This document shows, piece by piece, positions 21,261-28,889 of a DNA stretch of 64,000 nt (positions within the stretch are counted from its first letter, which is position 1; each line of letters opens with the position of its first letter). The position numbers and the translations under genes are program-made. Under the pieces are notes generated by a model. It was not told the origin of the DNA and searched no databases. It saw nothing but the letters and a program-made list of their open reading frames with translations. The stretch is from Tuberibacillus sp. Marseille-P3662 (GTDB lineage Bacteria > Bacillota > Bacilli > Bacillales > Sporolactobacillaceae). The DNA lies in contig NZ_FXBS01000006.1 in NCBI RefSeq assembly GCF_900178005.1, positions 496,001-560,000 on the forward strand, in the 5' to 3' direction.

Positions 21261-21289
21261 TTTACAAAGCAGGTTTTTCCATGTATAAT
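21261..21289 (+). promoter_or_regulatory. Sigma-A promoter of the small peptide gene
   Basis: TTTACA at 21261-21266 and TATAAT at 21284-21289 are separated by 17 bp. The leader before the peptide start is about 95 bases and contains a 6-bp stem (CTGCTA 21322-21327 with TAGCAG 21349-21354). Confidence 0.75.
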
Positions 21290-21389
21290 CCGTTTGTAAT
21301 ATTAAATGAAAGAGGCACTTCCTGCTACACGAAGCACATGATTTCATTTAGCAGAAAGCTGATAAATGACAAGAAGGAGGTCGGGAGAA

Positions 21390-21488
21390 ATGACAATGTT
21401 ATTAAATATAGCGCAACAAAACTTATATTTTAACAATCCACCCCGACCTAGCGGAATGTTATCACTTGTTTTTTCATTCCTACTCTAA
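21390..21488 (+). CDS. 32-residue peptide with a sequesterable ribosome binding site
   Basis: A complete transcription unit: promoter, structured leader, strong GGAGG site 21376-21380, ATG 21390, 32 codons, then an intrinsic terminator. The peptide begins MTMLLNIAQQ, has a central NNPPRPSG turn and a hydrophobic C terminus SLVFSFLLL. AGGTCGGG at 21378-21385 (ribosome binding site) is exactly complementary to CCCGACCT at 21442-21449 inside the frame, so the mRNA can hide its own start. This resembles regulated leader peptides or type I toxin mRNAs. No downstream gene is obviously attenuated. I do not recognise the peptide. Confidence 0.55.
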   Translation: MTMLLNIAQQNLYFNNPPRPSGMLSLVFSFLL

Positions 21489-21506
21489 TGACGATTGAAT
21501 GAAACC

Positions 21507-21537
21507 GCCGCGGGTCAGATATGATTCGCGGCTTTTT
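21507..21537 (+). terminator. Intrinsic terminator of the 32-residue peptide gene
   Basis: GCCGCG and CGCGGC arms (21507-21512, 21527-21532), with inner TCA/TGA pairing, are followed by TTTTT. Confidence 0.85.
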
Positions 21538-21548
21538 ATCTTTGTTAG

Positions 21549-21583
21549 AAAAGGCCGTGGTGCTTATAACCATGGCCTTTTTT
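21549..21583. terminator. Second hairpin terminator, possibly bidirectional
   Basis: AAAAGGCC and GGCCTTTT arms with additional TGGT/ACCA pairing; T-runs lie on both strands. It is 12 bases after the first terminator and shields the next unit. Confidence 0.75.
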
Positions 21584-21710
21584 ATATATTAAATTAAGTA
21601 AAGGAGGATTAAGTTTTCGATGGAGATGCTGAGTTGGAAACGTAGAGAATGGCTGAAAGGTTTGACAGGGTTTATATGAAAGGGTATTTTCTCGGAAAGG
21701 AGGGGTAAGC

Positions 21711-21860
21711 ATGTTTAAAGTGAACATTTTTACGTTTACCCTCATTATTCGCGTGAAGCGACGCGAAAGATCGGCGGAAATGGTTGAAGAAGCACAAAGG
21801 CAACGTACTGTTTGTGACGAGATGCTTGACCGCCGTGCAACGTTTATTAACAAGATGTAA
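21711..21860 (+). CDS. yrzI: YrzI-family small protein
   Basis: A 49-residue protein: MFKVNIFTFTLIIRVKRRER, then a charged helix with AEMVEEAQRQR. The N-terminal hydrophobic TLIIRVKRR pattern fits the Bacillus YrzI small-protein family (Bac_small_YrzI), whose role is unknown. AAAGGAGGGG precedes the ATG by 6 bases. Spacing to the next terminator is short, so it is a monocistronic unit. Family assignment is from memory of the pattern and is moderately sure. Confidence 0.7.
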   Translation: MFKVNIFTFTLIIRVKRRERSAEMVEEAQRQRTVCDEMLDRRATFINKM

Positions 21861-21907
21861 AGAATTAATTGATGTATTGGCGAATCATTTAAGACACAAA
21901 TACTGGT

Positions 21908-21942
21908 AGCCGGCACTCGGACTAAAGAGTGCCGGCTTTTTA
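21908..21942 (+). terminator. Intrinsic terminator after yrzI
   Basis: An 11-bp perfect stem (AGCCGGCACTC / GAGTGCCGGCT) with an 8-base loop, then a T-run. Confidence 0.9.
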
Positions 21943-22096
21943 GGTTGAGTGTGCATCCATGCTTGTATGTTCTCAAGTAAGATATATTACGGGTTTCCGC
22001 CTATAGGCTGAGAACAAATCCACTCACAGCTGGTACGACTTTCATATTTAGCCAGCTATAATAGGCATAATAAGGCGGAATGGGATGTGAACATAA

Positions 22097-23392
22097 ATGA
22101 ATACAGCGTTTTTAGTCTTTAAGAACATGAACTTTACGAAATTATTTTTAGCGTCTTTTGCATCAAGGATGGGCACTATTATTGGCATGACGGCCTTCAC
22201 TTTTTATTTGTTAGATCGTTTCAGTAACCAGCCGTTCTATGCCACATTGACCGAGATAATGTATTCAGCTCCGACGTTGCTCGTGTTTTTCGTTGTTGGG
22301 GTGATCGCTGATAAGATGGACCGGCAACGAATTGCCTATAAAAGTGACTTTATTTGCGCCTTTCTATCAGCCATCTTAATGCTTGCTATTTTCATTGGCT
22401 GGATGCCGCTCGTGTTTCTCATCTTGTTCATAAGAAGCGCCGTTTCCAAGTTTTTCTTCCCGGCAGAACAGGCCTTGGTGCAGGGTATTTTAACGGATGA
22501 TGAGTATACAACGGCTGCTGGACTCAACCAAATGGTGGCCGGCCTATTTAATATTTTGGGCAGTGCAATAGGTATCAGTTTCTACTGGAGCGTGGGTATG
22601 ACTGGTGCGGTGCTGGTTGATGGGCTGTCTTTTGTGATTTCGGCATGGCTCATTCATTCTTGTATGATGACTGATAACGTCCGCCTACCTAATGGTTCGC
22701 ATCGTTTGACTGATTTGAAAGTTCAATTGATACTAAATGATTTTAAAGAAGGGATTCAATATATTCTGGGCTATAAATTATTACGAACGCTCATTTTGGG
22801 TTTTTTGATGATTGGCATTGTTAATGGCGGCTTTTCAGTGTTGCCTGTCTATGTTCTCAAATATAAATTGGCACCCGGATCGTATGAGATGTGGTCTGTG
22901 TGGATGGGCATCATATTTGGCATCTGCATGTTGATCGGTAGTTTCATAGGCGCAGTTATTTCGAAAAAAATCAAGCTTTATCATGGCATCATACTAGGGA
23001 TCGCCTTGTCAGGTTTGCTGACAGCGACAGCTGCATTTTGCACACGGCCGATGAGTTTTATGGTTTTGGCTGGTTGTATTGCATTATGTTTGCCGCTTGT
23101 TAATATTGCTTTAGGTGGATGGTTGCCGAAAATCGTTGATCCGAAATTAATGGGACGGGTTGAAAGCTGGATTTCGCCAATCATGATGTTATCGCACACA
23201 CTGATGTTAGGTTTCATATCTATCGGATTTCAAACTTTCATATCCATAGAAGGTCTATTTATCCTTGAAGGTCTAATCATGCTGTTCGTTGCTATCTTTT
23301 ATTTGTTCACTTTGCCAAGATACGCCCATATGATCCGATCATCGGATGAATGGAATGAATCGAATCCGTATAAACAATACAGTCAGGTCTGA
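22097..23392 (+). CDS. MFS transporter (drug-efflux type)
   Basis: A 431-residue membrane protein with about 12 predicted helices and the MFS loop 2-3 signature GVIADKMDRQR near residues 68-78. The N-terminal FTKLFLASFASRMG segment and overall pattern resemble macrolide/enterobactin exporter-type MFS proteins. The substrate cannot be told. The ribosome binding site is weak (AAGGCGGAATGGGATGTG, spacing unclear), and a TATAAT-like box lies near 22056. It sits alone between terminators in the accessory stretch before sigK. Confidence 0.82.
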   Translation: MNTAFLVFKNMNFTKLFLASFASRMGTIIGMTAFTFYLLDRFSNQPFYATLTEIMYSAPTLLVFFVVGVIADKMDRQRIAYKSDFICAFLSAILMLAIFIGWMPLVFLILFIRSAVSKFFFPAEQALVQGILTDDEYTTAAGLNQMVAGLFNILGSAIGISFYWSVGMTGAVLVDGLSFVISAWLIHSCMMTDNVRLPNGSHRLTDLKVQLILNDFKEGIQYILGYKLLRTLILGFLMIGIVNGGFSVLPVYVLKYKLAPGSYEMWSVWMGIIFGICMLIGSFIGAVISKKIKLYHGIILGIALSGLLTATAAFCTRPMSFMVLAGCIALCLPLVNIALGGWLPKIVDPKLMGRVESWISPIMMLSHTLMLGFISIGFQTFISIEGLFILEGLIMLFVAIFYLFTLPRYAHMIRSSDEWNESNPYKQYSQV

Positions 23393-23599
23393 GTACCCCC
23401 TATATTAAAACGATAAATGCCTTTGCTATGGCCCGGTTTTTTCGTTTGACCAAGGTTTGAGAAAATCGCTATTTGGGTAATTCATTTAAGAAACATTTTA
23501 CCACCTGTTAATCGTGTCTGAATCACAATATTCTAGGCACATGATTAGCTCAGGTATCATATATATACAATAAGGTATAACAGTTTATATGGAGGTGGA

Positions 23600-23986
23600 A
23601 TGGTGCTATCACTTTTTGGAGGTATCGCCCTCTTTTTTAAAGAATTCTGGATGTTCGTCTCCTACGTCAAGAACAATGCGTTCCCACAACCGCTATCTGG
23701 TGAAGAAGAACGCTCGTGTTTGGAGAAAATGGCCGATGGAGATGAGGAAGCACGAAATAAGCTTATTGAACATAACCTAAGGCTGGTTGCCCATATCGTC
23801 AAAAAGTTTGAAAATACGAATGAAGATAGCGAGGATCTCATCTCCATCGGAACGATTGGTTTAATCAAAGCCATTGAGAGTTATTCCCCGGGAAAAGGTA
23901 CCAAATTGGCAACTTATGCTGCACGGTGCATCGAAAATGAAGTATTAATGTCATCTCCCCCACATGCTCTCAAGTATTCATTTTAA
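23600..23986 (+). CDS. sigK: N-terminal part of RNA polymerase sigma-K (SpoIVCB half), interrupted by element
   Basis: Encodes the hydrophobic pro-sequence ([18 protein letters not shown]) and regions 1.2-2.4 of pro-sigma-K, the late mother-cell sporulation sigma factor. Residues 21-114 are close to B. subtilis SigK ([50 protein letters not shown]). After residue 114 the frame leaves sigK and ends in 14 element-encoded residues. Start is ATG 23600 or GTG 23603; the GTG has better spacing (7 bases) from GGAGG. A sigma-E-like -10 TATACAAT at 23564-23571 is possible but weak. Excision is needed to make the full protein. Confidence 0.95.
   Translation: MVLSLFGGIALFFKEFWMFVSYVKNNAFPQPLSGEEERSCLEKMADGDEEARNKLIEHNLRLVAHIVKKFENTNEDSEDLISIGTIGLIKAIESYSPGKGTKLATYAARCIENEVLMSSPPHALKYSF
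23925..23953. other. Left attachment site (attL) of the sigK element
   Basis: The predicted crossover dinucleotide is GA at 23939-23940. The sigK arm carries GGTGCAT at 23925-23931, 7 bases to the left, and the element arm carries AATGTCA at 23947-23953, 6 bases to the right. Each arm has an exactly spaced inverted partner at the right boundary, as expected for a serine recombinase. Confidence 0.8.
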
Positions 23987-24170
23987 TAACATTCGTATGA
24001 AACTCCTCTTGACCGGTATGGGTTTGGTCGTTCGATAAGGGGGATTCTTCATGACTCATCACCCGTTCAACATATCGTCCACTAAAGGTATAAAGGACAA
24101 ACAATCCCAGTAATCCCACGGTCATTGAAACCATAACAATCTCCACAATCCGGATTATAAAGTCCATCAT
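23970..24170 (-). CDS. Small single-pass membrane protein inside the sigK element
   Basis: A 66-residue protein: [19 protein letters not shown] and on to LFVLYTFSG forms one membrane helix, followed by an acidic, polar tail ([19 protein letters not shown]). The minus-strand GAGGAGG at 24174-24180 supports starts at 24170 or 24167, the latter with 6-base spacing. Its 3' end overlaps the 3' end of the interrupted sigK N-terminal frame by 17 bp, convergently. I do not recognise the family. It is lost with the element on excision. Confidence 0.6.
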   Translation of the reverse strand: MMDFIIRIVEIVMVSMTVGLLGLFVLYTFSGRYVERVMSHEESPLSNDQTHTGQEEFHTNVIKMNT

Positions 24171-24479
24171 GTTCCTCCTCATCTATTCAGATTACTGCTT
24201 ATTACTATTACTATAACAAGGAATCTATTAGAAAATAAGATTATCGACAAAAGAAGAAGTAAAGTTACGAAAAAAATCAATTTTTTATTCAATACTTATG
24301 GTCATTTGACAAAATTCAAGATGAAGTCGAAAAGGAAGCAAGTGGACAACCGGTTGCCGCATAAAGTCACACCAGGGGTGATATGATGAAAATTCACTGG
24401 TGTGAAGGTCCTGCTGAACAAACTTCAAGAGAAGGCTGTTATCGCTACATTTTAGAAAAAAGCAGGAGGGAAGCGGCTA

Positions 24480-25958
24480 ATGAAGGCAATCTACGCCCGA
24501 GTGAGTACGGAAGAACAAGCCAAACACGGTTACAGTCTGAACGGACAAATTGCGTCATGCCAAGCTAAAGCAGGTGAAGGTCCTTTCGAAATTTATACTG
24601 ATGAAGGAGTCTCTGGTGAATTGCTGGATCGCCCGGCCCTTCGGCAATTAAGAGAAGATATTAGAGGGAAAACGATCACTCATGTGATCTGTTATGATCC
24701 TGATCGTCTCTCCCGTAAATTAATGAACCAACTCATCGTTACCGAAGAGTTTGATAAGTGTGGTGTCGAACTCGTTTTTGTGAATGGTGATTACGCGAAG
24801 ACGCCAGAAGGTCAATTGTTTTACAGTATGCGCGGAGCAATTGCTGAATTTGAAAAGGCAAAAATCACGGAAAGAATGGGTAGAGGGCGACTGGAGAAAG
24901 CTAGACAGGGAAAAATTTTAAAAAACTATCAACTATATGGCTACAATTATGATCCAGAAAGGGGTCAAATTGTTCCCCATCCTGAAGAAGCTGCCGTTGT
25001 TCAATTAATTTTTGATCTGTTCGTGAATCCCCGGCCTGGCATTGAAGGTATTAATGGGATTGCCAAGTATTTAACACAACTCAATATCCCAACAAAACGC
25101 GGTGCGAAGGTTTGGCATCGGCAAGTTGTCAGACAAATACTAGGGAATGAAACTTACTCTGGGACTTTTTATCAGAATCGTTGGCAAACCGAAGGGATGT
25201 TTGCTAATAAATATAAATCAATCGATGATAAGATTTCCTTAAAAGAACGCCCGGAGGAAGAATGGATTCCTGTTCCATGTCCAGCGATTATTGATGAAGA
25301 GACGTTTACTAAGGCTGCGCAATTACTTGCAGCGTCCCGTCGCCGTTGGTCAAAGCAATCGAAGCACGCGTATTTGCTAAGCGGCATGCTTCGATGTGGG
25401 CACTGTGGAAACACCCTGACAGGTGAGAAGACGAAGTATTGGGGTCGAGAGAACTATGTATACACGGATCGAAAAAATTATTCGGGTGCCAAACAGAAAG
25501 GATGCGGCCGGCGCATTTCCTGTGAGACGCTCGATTGTGCTGTAATGGGTGCCCTAATGACAAAATTGGATGATCCTGATGCTTTAAGGCGTTTTTATAA
25601 AGAATCTTCTTCTGATGACGCGGCTGGTGAACGCAAGGTGCTTGATCAAGAATTGTCCCGATTACACCAGAGACGGGCGCGACTTCTAAATTTATATGCT
25701 GATGGCGGACTGCAACTTGCAGATGTTAAGCAGGCACTTAAAGATAATGATTTGAATCAGGCCGAGTGTCGCCATCGTCTAGAGATGTTAGCAGATAACG
25801 AAATTGAGGGTGAACCAGCTGACGATGAAAAGCCATTACAATCCATGATCCAGGATTGGCATCAACAATTGACATTTGCTGATCAACAGACTTTGCTCAG
25901 AACGTATATAAAGGAGATTATCGTTAATGATAACGAATTGACGATTCAAAGCTTTTAA
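24480..25958 (+). CDS. spoIVCA: SpoIVCA-like site-specific serine recombinase
   Basis: A large serine recombinase of 492 residues that should excise the sigK element in the mother cell. The catalytic serine is Ser9 in [24 protein letters not shown] near 72-85 and [19 protein letters not shown] near 124-142 are catalytic-domain marks. The recombinase domain has the SpoIVCA-like [14 protein letters not shown] at 208-221, and a zinc-ribbon plus coiled-coil follow. Cys306, Cys309 and Cys342 are present, but the expected third ligand is Asp330. The start follows AGGAGGG. A SpoIIID-like GGACAA lies at 24344-24349 (weak). Confidence 0.94.
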   Translation: MKAIYARVSTEEQAKHGYSLNGQIASCQAKAGEGPFEIYTDEGVSGELLDRPALRQLREDIRGKTITHVICYDPDRLSRKLMNQLIVTEEFDKCGVELVFVNGDYAKTPEGQLFYSMRGAIAEFEKAKITERMGRGRLEKARQGKILKNYQLYGYNYDPERGQIVPHPEEAAVVQLIFDLFVNPRPGIEGINGIAKYLTQLNIPTKRGAKVWHRQVVRQILGNETYSGTFYQNRWQTEGMFANKYKSIDDKISLKERPEEEWIPVPCPAIIDEETFTKAAQLLAASRRRWSKQSKHAYLLSGMLRCGHCGNTLTGEKTKYWGRENYVYTDRKNYSGAKQKGCGRRISCETLDCAVMGALMTKLDDPDALRRFYKESSSDDAAGERKVLDQELSRLHQRRARLLNLYADGGLQLADVKQALKDNDLNQAECRHRLEMLADNEIEGEPADDEKPLQSMIQDWHQQLTFADQQTLLRTYIKEIIVNDNELTIQSF

Positions 25959-25965
25959 ATCAAGG

Positions 25966-26361
25966 ATGCAGACTGCTGACATTGATATTGAAATCCTAAT
26001 GCACCTGCGTGGACTAAAAAAGACGCGAAAAGATGTATCTCTAAATGATCCGATTGGTCAAGATCAGGAAGGCAACGAAATAAGTCTTATTGATATTCTC
26101 AAATCGAAAAACAAGGATGTCGTTGAAGAGATTACTTTAAATATGGAAAAAGAAAAGATCCACAAATACTTATACATCCTTGATGGACGCGAACGAGATG
26201 TTGTCGTCGCCCGGTTTGGTCTAGATAGCAAAAACGAACTCACGCAACGGGAAATTGCCACGAAATTAAACATTTCCCGCAGCTATGTGTCACGAATCGA
26301 AAAGCGGGCGTTGATGAAGCTGTTCAATGAATTTTACCGAGAACCCCGGCAGTCACGATGA
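25966..26361 (+). CDS. spoIIIC: C-terminal part of sigma-K (SpoIIIC half)
   Basis: Encodes regions 3 and 4 of sigma-[41 protein letters not shown], and region 4 with [26 protein letters not shown], the DNA-binding helix-turn-helix. The frame opens at 25966, but the first 8 codons come from the element and have no ribosome binding site, so this half is not expected to be translated alone. sigK sequence begins at the crossover (25990). Joined to the N-terminal half it gives 236 residues, near the 241 of B. subtilis pro-SigK. Confidence 0.95.
   Translation: MQTADIDIEILMHLRGLKKTRKDVSLNDPIGQDQEGNEISLIDILKSKNKDVVEEITLNMEKEKIHKYLYILDGRERDVVVARFGLDSKNELTQREIATKLNISRSYVSRIEKRALMKLFNEFYREPRQSR
25977..26005. 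other. Right attachment site (attR) of the sigK element
   Basis: The crossover GA lies at 25990-25991. The element arm TGACATT at 25977-25983 is 6 bases to the left and is the inverse of AATGTCA at the left boundary. The sigK arm ATGCACC at 25999-26005 is 7 bases to the right and is the inverse of GGTGCAT at 23925-23931. Confidence 0.8.
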
Positions 26362-26370
26362 CCCTTTGTC

Positions 26371-26405
26371 AAAAAAAGAGCATCCCTTTATATAAAGGGA
26401 TGCTC
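26371..26405 (-). terminator. Terminator of the NhaD-like gene, also downstream of sigK
   Basis: A perfect 28-bp palindrome (arms GAGCATCCCTTTA) at 26378-26405 is followed on the minus strand by seven T residues (26377-26371). On the + strand the T-run is missing. Confidence 0.85.
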
Positions 26406-26416
26406 TACTCATGCCT

Positions 26417-27718
26417 TCACATTAACGGAATGAGATATCTAAAGTAAATATAGACTGTTGAAATAATTAAAGCAACAATAGTTAATGGCGCACCAATCTT
26501 CAGAAAGTCAAGGTAACTGAATCCATGACCTTCTCGTGCAGCCATACCAGCAACAATCACGTTTGCGGAGGCACCAATTAACGTCCCATTACCGCCGAGA
26601 CAGGCCCCCAGAGCAAGTGACCACCAGAGCGCATTAACGTGATCAGAATCTACTGAATACCCCATACCTTGTGCCATATCCTCAATAAGCGGAATCATCG
26701 TAGCAACATAAGGAATATTGTCAATGGTAGCGGAAGCGAGCCCCGATACCCATAAGACAAGCATGGCTGCAAGTGGAATACTGCCGCCAGTGACTTCTAA
26801 AGCTTTACTGGCTAACGATTCGATGACGCCTGTCTCTATTAACCCACCGACGAGTGTGAAAAGACCGGCAAAGAAGAAGATTGTTACCCATTCAACTTCA
26901 TTGAAAATCTCATCAATTTCGTTTTCAGGCACCCCAATAAGTAAGAGAGCACTTGCACCTAGCATAGCAACAGTTGCTGCTTCCATGTGTAAGACGGCAT
27001 GGAGCATGAATAATACGATAACAACCCCTAAGACACAGAGAGACTTAATCATCAGTTTACGGTCTTTAATAAACTGATCGTCATCAAGATCCATAAGCTT
27101 TTGTTTTTGGTCATCAGATACTTTTAAATTCTTGCGGTAAATTAAGATGAGTATACCAAGAGTAACAGCTCCGATGACGATAACAATCGGGGCGAGATTG
27201 ATTAAAAATGAATTAAATGTTAAATGTTCAATGGCGTTACCTAGCATGATATTGGGCGGATCCCCAATCATGGTTGCTGTACCACCGATATTAGAGAAAA
27301 TCACTTCAGAAATTAAAAATGGAACAGGATTGACTTCCAGCATTCTGGTAATTGAAAAAGTCACCGGAACCATTAATAAAACAGTCGTCACATTATCTAG
27401 AAAGGCTGAACCAATGGCTGTTAATATCGATAAGATAATAAGAATTTTTAAAGGGTCGCCCTTAACGGCTTTAGCTGATTTAACAGCAATATATTGAAAG
27501 ACACCGGTTTTATTGGTAATCCCGACTAGAATCATCATCCCAATAAGTAATGTGATCGTACCCCATTCAATGTGATGAAAGGCATCTTCCATATCAATGA
27601 TTTGAAATACAATCATGGCAACGGCACCAAGTAATGCGATGACAGCCCTATTAATTAATTCGGAAATAATGAAAAAGTAAACAATGACAAAAATTGAAAC
27701 CGCAATGATGACATCCAT
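26417..27718 (-). CDS. ArsB/NhaD-superfamily ion transporter
   Basis: A 433-residue membrane protein with about 11-12 helices. It has the ion-transporter superfamily features: ITLLIGMMILVGITNKTGVF near 55-75, FLDNVTTVLLMVPV near 108-121, IGGTATMIGDPPNIMLG near 146-162, and in the second repeat ATIDNIPYVATMIPL and LGGNGTLIGASANVI. These duplicated re-entrant signatures mark the ArsB/NhaD/SLC13 group. The substrate (Na+/H+, arsenite or dicarboxylate) cannot be decided. No ribosome binding site is obvious within 10 bases except GAGCTGAGGGATGTCTC upstream. It is transcribed opposite to sigK. Confidence 0.85.
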   Translation of the reverse strand: MDVIIAVSIFVIVYFFIISELINRAVIALLGAVAMIVFQIIDMEDAFHHIEWGTITLLIGMMILVGITNKTGVFQYIAVKSAKAVKGDPLKILIILSILTAIGSAFLDNVTTVLLMVPVTFSITRMLEVNPVPFLISEVIFSNIGGTATMIGDPPNIMLGNAIEHLTFNSFLINLAPIVIVIGAVTLGILILIYRKNLKVSDDQKQKLMDLDDDQFIKDRKLMIKSLCVLGVVIVLFMLHAVLHMEAATVAMLGASALLLIGVPENEIDEIFNEVEWVTIFFFAGLFTLVGGLIETGVIESLASKALEVTGGSIPLAAMLVLWVSGLASATIDNIPYVATMIPLIEDMAQGMGYSVDSDHVNALWWSLALGACLGGNGTLIGASANVIVAGMAAREGHGFSYLDFLKIGAPLTIVALIISTVYIYFRYLIPLM

Positions 27719-27754
27719 GAGACATCCCTCAGCTCCTTTTTATACGAATATGGT

Positions 27755-28225
27755 TTAGGTGGTATCATTCTTATTAATGGTCTTAATATTTCTCCTGGCG
27801 GTATGTACATCGCCACCATCAACAGGACAACTAAGGTCATTTAGATCATGATGTAAGTCTTCAATATAAAATTCAAAGCCACAATCACTGCATTGTAATT
27901 TCAACATACGATCAATGACCATGGAACTTGTCGGATTATCACTCATACTTGTATCCAGGAGTTCTACATGCATCGTTGGTTCCGTATCGTCGTCAGCAAT
28001 CATTTCACCTGTAACATCAGAAATTGTCCGCCAAGGCGAGTCAAGTGTGTATTCTTTCAATTCACTGGGTGACAATTGATGTAAAACTTCTTTGGCAAAA
28101 TTCATAATTTCTTGAGATGACAATTCGGAAAACGGCTTGTCATTTTTTGTTTTCGACCAACGGCCCTTTAGCTGATCTTCGGTCAAAACATATTTAACAA
28201 TTTTGTTAATGATGACATTCTTCAT
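27755..28225 (-). CDS. Unknown protein with C-terminal zinc-finger-like cysteines
   Basis: ATG 28225 is chosen because GGAGGTGTAATT precedes it; 10 upstream in-frame codons lack a ribosome binding site. The 156-residue product starts MKNVIINKIVKYVLTEDQLKG. A middle section has FAKEVLHQLSPSELKEYTLD, and the C terminus has CSDCGFEFYIEDLHHDLNDL followed by another cysteine, compatible with a zinc site. I do not recognise the family. It lies upstream of the NhaD-like gene in the same direction with a 36-base gap, so the two may be cotranscribed. Confidence 0.65.
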   Translation of the reverse strand: MKNVIINKIVKYVLTEDQLKGRWSKTKNDKPFSELSSQEIMNFAKEVLHQLSPSELKEYTLDSPWRTISDVTGEMIADDDTEPTMHVELLDTSMSDNPTSSMVIDRMLKLQCSDCGFEFYIEDLHHDLNDLSCPVDGGDVHTARRNIKTINKNDTT

Positions 28226-28297
28226 AATTACACCTCCAATTTTATAATGGCGCATTTCATTCTACATTATTTTAGTATAGTCATAAAATAATGCGCA

Positions 28298-28327
28298 TAA
28301 AAAAATAAACGAGCAACTAGTGCTCGT
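28298..28327 (-). terminator. Intrinsic terminator of sda
   Basis: A 7-bp stem (ACGAGCA / TGCTCGT at 28309-28327) is followed on the minus strand by a T-rich tail (28308-28298). Confidence 0.85.
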
Positions 28328-28340
28328 GGTTTCAAAAAAT

Positions 28341-28484
28341 TTATGACGATAATTGTTTTATTCTATTGCCTAAAGAACGGCGATGAATTTCCTTTTCAAT
28401 CAGCCTAATGAATTCAGTGCTTAACTCTAGTTCCTTTGCTTTAAAATACGATTCGATTAATAGATCGTCAGATAGTTTTTCCAT
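28341..28484 (-). CDS. sda: Sporulation checkpoint inhibitor Sda
   Basis: A 47-residue helical hairpin protein that binds sporulation histidine kinases (KinA in B. subtilis) and blocks their autophosphorylation when DNA replication is perturbed. The product [20 protein letters not shown], followed by [20 protein letters not shown], aligns along its length with B. subtilis Sda ([27 protein letters not shown]). The nearest ribosome binding site, AGGAGGTGG at 28519-28511 on the minus strand, is 26 bases before the ATG, with a small CCGC/GCGG hairpin and six T between. Upstream at 28613-28711 is a DnaA-box cluster. yqeG lies upstream on the other strand, as in B. subtilis. Confidence 0.95.
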   Translation of the reverse strand: MEKLSDDLLIESYFKAKELELSTEFIRLIEKEIHRRSLGNRIKQLSS

Positions 28485-28612
28485 AAAAAACCCGCATTCG
28501 GAGCGGTTAGCCACCTCCTAAAGGTAAGAAGTATGTATGGCAAGATTGACGTTAACAGCATGTTTTACATTCTGAATGTTATCATGAATAAGGAGGTAGA
28601 ACAACCGTTCTA

Positions 28613-28711
28613 ATATCCACATGTAATGGTGGATAAACTGTGGGTAAGGTGTTTATAAACATCATTAACCCAAGGGGGGGTTTGTGTATAAAATTAATAA
28701 AGTTATCCACA
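28613..28711. promoter_or_regulatory. DnaA-box cluster upstream of sda
   Basis: Four 9-mers match the DnaA box TTATNCACA: ATATCCACA at 28613-28621 (8/9), TTATCCACC on the minus strand at 28636-28628 (8/9), TTACCCACA on the minus strand at 28647-28639 (8/9) and a perfect TTATCCACA at 28703-28711. B. subtilis sda is DnaA-controlled through such boxes. The rest of the 28.5-28.86 kb intergenic region is AT-rich; no further gene was seen. Confidence 0.8.
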
Positions 28712-28889
28712 GTCTCTGAAAGTGTCATAATTTGTCGAACGATTTCTTGGATTTTTTCTTTTATATTAGCATATAATCATCGACGATTATTCGATCTGTG
28801 ATAAGTCTAATGTGTTCCTAATTTGCTTGTGTTATAATTTCCTTTGATATACTGCATATTTTGTGAACACTTTTGTAGAGGTGTCTATT

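Larger units (their letters stand above)
23941..25991. mobile_element. Minimal skin-like sigK-intervening element, 2,051 bp
   Basis: The element separates the two sigK halves and carries only a SpoIVCA-like large serine recombinase (+) and a small membrane-protein gene (-). Deleting 2,051 bp between the GA dinucleotides at 23939 and 25990 joins codon 114 of the N-terminal half to [10 protein letters not shown] of the C-terminal half in frame and yields a 236-residue pro-SigK. Known skin elements are mostly phage-derived and much larger (48 kb in B. subtilis, about 14.6 kb in Clostridioides difficile). Excision presumably occurs in the mother cell; this is inference from orthologues. Confidence 0.92.

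Noticed and set aside
21620-21679. A 19-codon frame (MEMLSWKRREWLKGLTGFI) before yrzI
   Set aside because: The AAAGGAGG upstream is about 12 bases away, too far for normal initiation, and no relative is known to me.
24383-24568. A 61-codon + strand frame (MMKIHWCEGPAEQTSREG) ahead of and overlapping spoIVCA, with AGGGGTG upstream
   Set aside because: It overlaps the recombinase by 89 bases in another frame, has no recognisable feature, and the recombinase has its own AGGAGGG. A short leader peptide remains possible.
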